A DNA stretch of 64,000 bases from Evernia prunastri (Eukaryota; Ascomycota; Lecanoromycetes; Lecanorales; Parmeliaceae). This document shows positions 57,911 through 64,000 of the stretch, piece after piece (the first letter of the stretch is position 1; each line of letters begins with the position of its first letter). The notes under the pieces are model-generated. The model had not been told where the DNA came from. It was given only the letters and a program-made list of their open reading frames with translations, and did no database searches. A program made the translations under genes and the position numbers. The stretch lies in the NCBI GenBank assembly GCA_003184365.1, contig NKYR01000024.1, forward strand, positions 248,001-312,000, in the 5' to 3' direction.

Positions 57911-58308
57911 GAGTCTTTAATTGAAATATTTTGTGTTCTAATAGCGAGCGCCTTGCCATAGCCTTCCAATCCACAAATCAATGATAGTGTTGAGAAACGA
58001 GGTGCGCAGTAGGCATGTATGAAGAATCTAAGGAGTGTAATAGGTAATGTACACGGTGGAAAGAAAACTCTGATGCCAAGACCATAGGGCTAGACCCTGA
58101 AACCACTAGGTGCTGAGTGCACTTTCAACAGATAGCAGTAATATGGCTGAAAACCGGGAAATCTCTGGTCAGTGGTGGCTCTAAAAAAATTGCCCGCCAA
58201 GATTTCATTTGGGCTTGGCATTTGTATCTGTCACGCTATCCGACGCGTTGGACTCCAACAATTCTCCTTACACAGTCTGCACAGTGACATCTGACGATTC
58301 TGGGAGCT
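57911..58308. other. intergenic region, no gene seen
   Basis: Tandem spacing between the monooxygenase and the next plus-strand gene; holds a terminator and a promoter, neither recognisable. Confidence 0.55.
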
Positions 58309-59359
58309 ATGACTAAGAGAAAGACACAAGAAGAGAAGGCGGCGCGCAAGCCAAGAAAGCGAGTCGCATTATCTGCTCCTAATGCCGCGACCAAGGCAAT
58401 GTAGCTGTCTCACGTACTCTTGGATTACATTGTCTCTGACCGCTCAATCTAGAATCACTCGCAATGAATTGACTTCGCCCTTCCTGAGATTACCTCCGGA
58501 GGTCCGCAACAAGATATACAGTGAATTGCTAGGTGATCGGCTCATACACCTCAGGTACCTCTACGATGACGATCTCAGCTACGAGACGAATGACTCACTG
58601 CATGCTGCGATGACTCGGGTAAATGGAGAAAGCCGCGGGAGTGCTTGGAGGCACCTTGTTTGCCAAACCGATTGCCCAGAAGACAAAGAAGATGAGAAGT
58701 TGATATCCTACCATTTCGTCCGCGACGGAGAGGTCATTTGGATACGAGCGCACCAAAGGTGCAACAGTGGCTTGGACTACTACTACGACCCGGATTTCAT
58801 GTACTATGACCACGAGACGATTCCTTTACGCATTCTCCGGACTTGTAGGCAGATGTACACAGAAGCCAACCAGATCTTATGGTCGACCAACACTTTCTCC
58901 TTCAGCGACCCTGCCACCTTCAAACACTTTGTGGGGACACGAAGCCTCATGCAGAAGCGCACACTAAAAAAGCTTCGCCTTGAGATGGACTGGGACATGG
59001 CTGAGCACAGGGACTGGAACAGTGTTCTCAATATTGCCGTCGTCCGATCTCTTCAGGGCCTCCGGCAACTACGATTGCAGATCGATTACGCGTTGGAATC
59101 AAAGGGCTTTGAATATCAGAAGTCTACCTTCTCTAATTCTAGTCCCTACTGTCTTACTCACGTCATATGTCTAAAGAAGGTTGCGATCCTGCTATTGACC
59201 CACGTCGAGATTGTTGTCAAGACCTCGGCTTACGCAGAGTCCAACGATCGCTACGAAAAGTTGTGGTCGAAGGCAGAAAGAGCAGAGTATGCTGAATGCT
59301 TACGAACTTTGCTCCTCGACCCCAAGCTGAAGTCTACGCACAAAACCAGATGGAAGTGA
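58309..59359 (+). CDS. DUF7730-like fungal protein, possibly frameshifted at its end
   Basis: Two exons, 58309-58400 and 58453-59359, giving 332 aa. Exon 1 is a basic lead (MTKRKTQEEKAARKPRKRV) that may be a nuclear signal. Exon 2 opens with SPFLRLPPEVRNKIYSELLG, the F-box-like helix that marks this large fungal family, then IPLRILRTCRQMYTEANQILW and a LRR-like region. The frame ends KLKSTHKTRWK, but the +1 neighbouring frame continues from about 59315 to 59526 with protein-like sequence (QAEVYAQNQMEVKMIQQKQ, ending in a basic patch). Family members usually end in such a charged helix, so a small indel may have truncated it. Function unknown. Confidence 0.8.
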
Positions 59360-59726
59360 AGATGATACAGCAAAAGCAGCGGAAGATTGAGGCGGACATC
59401 AAGTCCTCAATGGTCGCTAGTCGTCCTCTCCTCGATCGATCTGGTGTAGGGCCATCAGACCAGGTCAATGGAGTTGACAGCCATACAGAACTCGCCGTGA
59501 AGAGGAATAGAGGTGGAGGCGAGTGATCAGTGGGCATACATAGGCGGTCGATGATCAGGTCTTATGATATTTCACAGCATTGAACTGTTTCCCTTCGCAG
59601 GTGCGAGGAGCGAAGTGTGGGACTTATCCAGTGACTTATCCAGTGATTGTCTCGGGACACTTGGGAGGCGTGTCGCAGGGTACTCTGGTCACCGACAGCC
59701 ACTCGATCCTCGTTGCTAAGGCCTGA

Positions 59727-60200
59727 TATCAGCTCACCAAGTTGATTGAAATCCTCTGCAGCCCCATTATGTTTTCAGCCAAACTCTGTATTCTTATGCA
59801 AATGCTTCAAATCTTTAACGGTATAAAAAGAACTTACGTTTACTGGGCTATCCTCATCCTGATCTGGTCGAATTCCGTCTTCTACGTCACAATTACCGTC
59901 TGTCCAATCGCTGCCTGGGTAGGGTACCGAGAGCAAAATTGGCGAATGCGGAGTTGCCCGGAAGGTGTATCGGCAATGATTCAACCTTCATCTGCGATCG
60001 ACGTCGCAAGCGACTTCTCGATACCTTTACTACCTGTATTCGCGGTCTGCAAGTGCAGATGCCATGCAAGAGCAAGATAACGATTTCTGCCATGTTTGGT
60101 ATGGGGCTTTTTGAGAATTCCTCCCCACCGTGTACTACATATCACCAGAAGCCCTACGCTAATAGCACAAAATTTCGAAGGCATCGCTTTATCTCAATTC
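59727..60200 (+). pseudogene. remnant of a Pth11-like rhodopsin-domain receptor
   Basis: From YQLTKLIEILCSPIMFSAKL onward the plus strand encodes a stretch matching the middle of rhodopsin-domain proteins: third and fourth helices, the WSNSVFYVTITVCPIAAW segment, and VASDFSIPLLPVFAV. Near 60045 the match jumps to the next frame (LQMPCKSKITISAMFGMGLF) and near 60140 to a third frame (ITRSPTLIAQNFEGIAL). At least two frameshifts, no start codon region, no last helices. The intact family member at 29568-31163 is not a close copy. A dead gene fragment, probably much older than a recent duplication. Confidence 0.78.
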
Positions 60201-60437
60201 ATCTCGTATCCAGTAGAGGAGCGCATCCATGCAATGAGCAATTTCTCTGACCGTAACATCGCCGAAAGACGTCTTATTCATCGATGGAGACTGTTCTAAG
60301 GGAATTCGGAATTTTATTCGCATGCTGGTCAACCAGAGATCTAGACAAAGCAACACAAGCTTGTTCACAAATATGTCAGGCAGCAAGAGCACTCAATCCG
60401 CCGTCTCCCATGCCAGTCCTCCAATCTCCGTCACCGG

Positions 60438-61669
60438 TCAACTCGCGGCAGGATTGACAACAAGCTCCGGTATGTCTGGGACCCGCCTCAGGATGGACAT
60501 CTGGTCCTTATTGAATCTCACAGGGTTTGTGCTCTCTACGATAAGACCACGGACTGCGTTTTCAAATCTTGCTGGGTTCTGTTTGTACGCTTGCAAAAAG
60601 TTTCGTATCTCGGGTGAATCCAATGGGTCGCCGGGGTGATAGTCGGCTAGATGAGCCCCCATTGTCTTCAACCCATCTACCCATGTTCACCGAGGTCCCT
60701 AATGGGGAATTCGAATTCTGACGGACAACAGTGATCAGCAAACAGGGTGTAACACAAGACCGTGCCGAACAGTACTCACTGAATCTGACAATATCATCGA
60801 TTGTCTCCTGCTTGATTCGCTTCGTGATTTGGTAATGAAGATAACAAATGCCGGCCTGGGTTATATATCAGCTCGTATGCTAGATTTCCATTAACGTAGG
60901 CCAGTGTGGACAAACCTGGTCTTCGTTCTCCCCCGTCACGTTAGGGTCGCGCATAATGACCACTTGGCCCCCGATGACATTCTCTTCGAGCCACTCACCA
61001 GCGTCACCTGTGCTGCGTTGGCCGCTTTGAGCGTCTAGGCGAGGAAGAAATTCTAGCGGAGTTTCTGTCCTGCCTTGACCCAGAAAGGTCACGAACACAT
61101 GGGTGAGTTCGTGGAACAGCGTATTGGCCATTGCGAACAAGTGACTTTTGAATCGCGCTGAATCGACGAGCTCCGGATCTTTGTAAGTTTCTGCTCTTAC
61201 CCCGGCCTTGCACATGGCCCTGACATTCTATAGGGTGGTCAGCCTACCCTATCACAGAGCTCATAAGATCAAGCTGCCTTCGACTTACCAGTCCATTTAA
61301 CAGGATACCCTGCTTCAAGGTGTCAAAGCCGTTACCCTCATCTTTATACTCGCGTCTAAAATGACCCCCTCTGACGTCTGGGTTCGTCATGGAATAGTCC
61401 ACAAATATAGGGAGGAATTGCTCGTATATCTTGCCGATGAAAGTCCCCACGAGACTATCCGCATTTAGCTTCGGATGCAGTGCTGAGGCAAGTATTCTGA
61501 GACATTCCTGGGCCCTCGGGGTGGCGAAAATTTCCCGAGCCATCACTATGGATGCCCCAACGTATGTCGCTGCGTTTTCGCTATATGGGAGGAGTTGATT
61601 TGGCATTAGGACCTGGTCTTCATGGTTTACGACGAAGATAAGGAAGGCACTATTGAAAGGAATGGCCAT
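60438..61669 (-). CDS. putative zinc metallopeptidase with HExxH motif
   Basis: Four exons on the minus strand: 61669-61289, 61227-60916, 60855-60780 and 60676-60438, giving 335 aa. The second exon encodes NTLFHELTHVFVTFLG, with the zinc-binding HELTH at residues 166-170; downstream GEWLEENVIGG offers a glutamate that could be the third ligand. Exon 3 gives GICYLHYQITKRIKQET and exon 4 GLKTMGAHLADYHPGDPLD. The N-terminus (MAIPFNSAFLIFVV) is only weakly hydrophobic, so secretion is uncertain. The intron before exon 4 is 103 bp with an internal alternative acceptor that would run into a stop. I cannot assign a peptidase family. Confidence 0.75.
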
Positions 61670-63675
61670 GATAGTCACGTGGTGGTCTAGTGGTGAGAAC
61701 TGATTGTTCTGGGATGGGTAAAGATGGATTTATGATAAGATGGAGAGCCTTTTAGTGTGAAAAAGAACGAGAGGAGTTAGTTGTCAAGAAGAAGAGGAAG
61801 AAGGGAGATTGAATACTTTATACTCGAGACATGTCTCCCTCAAATCTTGGGTGGGATGCGTGGCGAAGCCATGCCGCCCAGCAAGTACAAGGTCCTCGTT
61901 GTATCAGCTTCAGACGTCACATACGTACAAACAGCAAACAAAGGAGGCAGTCGTTGATGAGATTCGGTGGGTCTCAGCCAGTGCAGAAAGTAGCTCGGAT
62001 ATTCGGGTGGTCACTAGCGCCAATATTTCGGATCTAGACGCAATGACTGCCTTATTATCGGTCAGGATGACTCTAAATCAAGACTTTGAAGCAGCCTATC
62101 GATGCTCTAGTTGATCCCCGTCTCTGGTTTCTTCTCACATACCGCCTGGTGCCGCGATTCGTAACCGCATTGGATACCTTTTTGACTGCCTGGACAATTC
62201 CCAGTCGAGGCTTAGAATCGACATTCTGCCGCCCGCCTTGCCTAACCCTTGTCTTTTTCTACTTGCTGACGCTGACGCTACCTCCAATGTCGAAACTTAG
62301 GCTTACGGACCAGGCCACCGGCGGCTTCATGAGGCGGTGTATCGAGCCGTATGGTGTCGAATGAATGACCGTTGATCGGAGCTTCTGCACCAAGAGCTCA
62401 ACCTTGCTTCCGCAAGAGAAATCCCATATGCCGGAAACCAAATACTGTCTTGAGTCATGTGTGGGTGGCTGCTTCTGGTCTGCCCATGATCCTCCATAAT
62501 CCGTAATTAGATATCAGTGCTTCAAGAAGGATTGATTCGAGATGCATGACTTACATACGGACTAATTGTCTCGCCTTACCATGCTTTCCATTCCCCGTGT
62601 CACATTTCCTCGCATGACGCATGGATGTGCCGGCTTGGACACAGATGAAGCAAGGCAGTAGTCTCCAATACCGTCCTCCCGAAATTTGATCTGACAGATT
62701 GACAATCTGCTGCGATGTGATCTCCTCATAAAGGCCACAATCCCGGAATCACCCTAGACCCACTCTGAGATTTCCGAGGGTCCGAGAAATATTGACTTTG
62801 AGAGTGGTGTGGGAAAACATGGAAAACATGCTGAGAAGGCAGTGCAGATACAAAATTACATTCACAACGGTAGCTGTGCAATCGAGATCGACGATTACCA
62901 AGAGCCAAGTTCTGATTTGCTGAAAGCTGTTTTGGGTTGAATCTTGTGATGGCAGTGAGCTTGGTACAAATGAGCCGTGTTGAGAAGTGAGTATCCAGGC
63001 TCGCTCTTAGATATGTGTCAGGCTGGGTAGCTCGCCTGGTAATCGAGCGCGCTGCAGCTTGCTGAGCTTCCGCAAATTGGGCTCTTAGGCTACCAATGGG
63101 AATAAACGGGACAGGGGTCTTTCGTTCCATGGCCAGGTAGTAGTGTCTGGGATGTGTAGAAATTCTGATAGTAGCTATCGTAAAAGTCACCTGCCAAGGT
63201 TGGTGGGGCTTCGGCCTCTTCAACCAATGAAGAGATGGGCGAAGCCGGCTTTGTTTCAGCACCGTCAGTCATGTTTTTCCAGGTTTTGTTCGTCGAAATG
63301 GTGTGAGGGGAATTCTTAATGATTGCATTGGTGGAAAATTCGGAGTAAGAAAGTCCCAGGAAGATGGAAGCGCTACAACTAATGGGATCAGCGACAGGGC
63401 TGGTAAAAAGTACTTTACACATGCTAAAATCCTGCATCTAGGTAATGTACATGTAATAAAAATGATCGAGATGAGGTATTTTTGAGCATCCCCAAATGTC
63501 TTCCTACACTCTGGTTACTTTACATGATTACCTAACACTGACAGACCCAAATATCTTACCTACTCATTTATTACAGGAGACGCCAAGCTTGCTTCTCCCC
63601 GTGTCTCGCTCCGCCCCTATCTTTCTTCTGTGCAACAGTCTTCACCATCTTAGATACTGCTTCATCAAAATCAAA
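61670..63675. other. 2-kb region with no confident gene
   Basis: Short open frames only. The best is on the minus strand at 63090-63272 (listed separately). Around 63540-63570 TTACCTACTCATTTATTAC-like sequence precedes the gene at 63676. Confidence 0.5.
63090..63272 (-). CDS. possible small protein, 60 aa
   Basis: From ATG 63272 the frame encodes a 60-residue polypeptide (start MTDGAETKPASPISSLVEE, then GDFYDSYYQNFYTSQ) with protein-like composition and no signal peptide. The overlapping frame also has protein-like content just downstream (LRAQFAEAQQAAARSITRR), so a longer spliced gene is possible, but I found no intron that joins them in phase. Uncertain. Confidence 0.3.
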   Translation of the reverse strand: MTDGAETKPASPISSLVEEAEAPPTLAGDFYDSYYQNFYTSQTLLPGHGTKDPCPVYSHW

Positions 63676-64000
63676 ATGGAGAAACTCAACCCAAACCTCG
63701 ACGAGATGCCGGGATTTGGTCGGCTCACCAATCTTTGTCCCGAAAAGCTGGAAGAATTGGAGACTGTTCTTGCATCAATCCTGGCATTACCTGTGGCTCG
63801 AGAGACTTATGCTCAGATCATTGATGGGACACCAATTCGCACCCCTTCTTTTGATGGCATCAAGGCCCATAGATCTCATCTTACGGAACCCATCATTGTC
63901 AACGATAATGCAAAGCCCAGTGACCAGGCTATACAAAACTACGAAAAGATCAGAGCAACCTTCACACCTCAAGGTTTGATAGTTGACCTCAAAGTGTGCT
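63676..64000 (+). CDS. unidentified gene, 3' partial (runs off the window)
   Basis: From ATG 63676 the frame stays open to the last base (108 codons). It begins MEKLNPNLDEMPGFGRL, has a Leu/Glu-rich helix (PEKLEELETVLASILAL), and no signal peptide or membrane segment in the visible part. CT/CTT-rich sequence just upstream looks like a fungal leader. No family recognised; the rest lies beyond the window. Confidence 0.65.
   Translation, partial: MEKLNPNLDEMPGFGRLTNLCPEKLEELETVLASILALPVARETYAQIIDGTPIRTPSFDGIKAHRSHLTEPIIVNDNAKPSDQAIQNYEKIRATFTPQGLIVDLKVC

Noticed and set aside
1..64000. CRISPR arrays, rRNA, insertion sequences or intact transposons
   Set aside because: No spaced palindromic repeats, no rRNA-like sequence and no transposase or reverse-transcriptase motifs seen on either strand.

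Overview
This window is nuclear DNA of a filamentous ascomycete (Pezizomycotina). Genes are interrupted by many short introns (mostly 46-70 bp, GT...CTRAY...AG), genes sit on both strands, and the gene set is typical of that group: a divergent pair of ATP-citrate lyase subunit genes, a Pth11/rhodopsin-type membrane receptor, a pisatin-demethylase-like P450, a berberine-bridge-type oxidase, a phenol-hydroxylase-type monooxygenase, MYND and DDHD proteins. A Leotiomycete is my best guess, but that is inference only. All gene models below were spliced by eye; exon phases were checked for every one.

Left part (1-24.3 kb) is mostly conserved housekeeping: a HAL4/SAT4-type kinase (5' end outside the window), a WDR48/UAF1-like WD40 protein, a mitochondrial S-adenosylmethionine carrier back to back with a TilS-like tRNA-lysidine synthase, a small unknown protein, acl2 and acl1 facing away from each other across a 1.1-kb shared promoter, DNA polymerase delta subunit 4, a conserved unknown protein, a nine-exon Hsp70-like ATPase and a small single-pass membrane protein with a repeat tail.

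The middle (24.3-31.2 kb) is gene-poor and looks accessory: a 3.1-kb stretch with no convincing gene and an imperfect direct repeat, then a secreted KP4-killer-toxin-like cysteine-rich protein, then a four-exon gene for a highly divergent histone H3 variant (134 aa). The H3 gene is easily missed because its exons are 13, 28, 83 and 281 nt. It is the most interesting object in the window: the histone fold is intact but most modifiable lysines of H3 are replaced. A rhodopsin-domain membrane protein follows.

The right part (31.2-64 kb) mixes oxidoreductases (FAD/BBE oxidase, P450, phenol-hydroxylase-like monooxygenase), an intronless class-1 dihydroorotate dehydrogenase, a DDHD phospholipase, a MYND protein, several conserved unknowns, a putative HExxH metallopeptidase and signs of decay: a frameshifted APH-type kinase, a broken rhodopsin/Pth11-type receptor remnant, and a possible frameshift at the end of a DUF7730-like protein. 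A 20-bp x 10 minisatellite with higher-order 80-bp structure lies at 53.9-54.1 kb. The window ends inside an unidentified gene.
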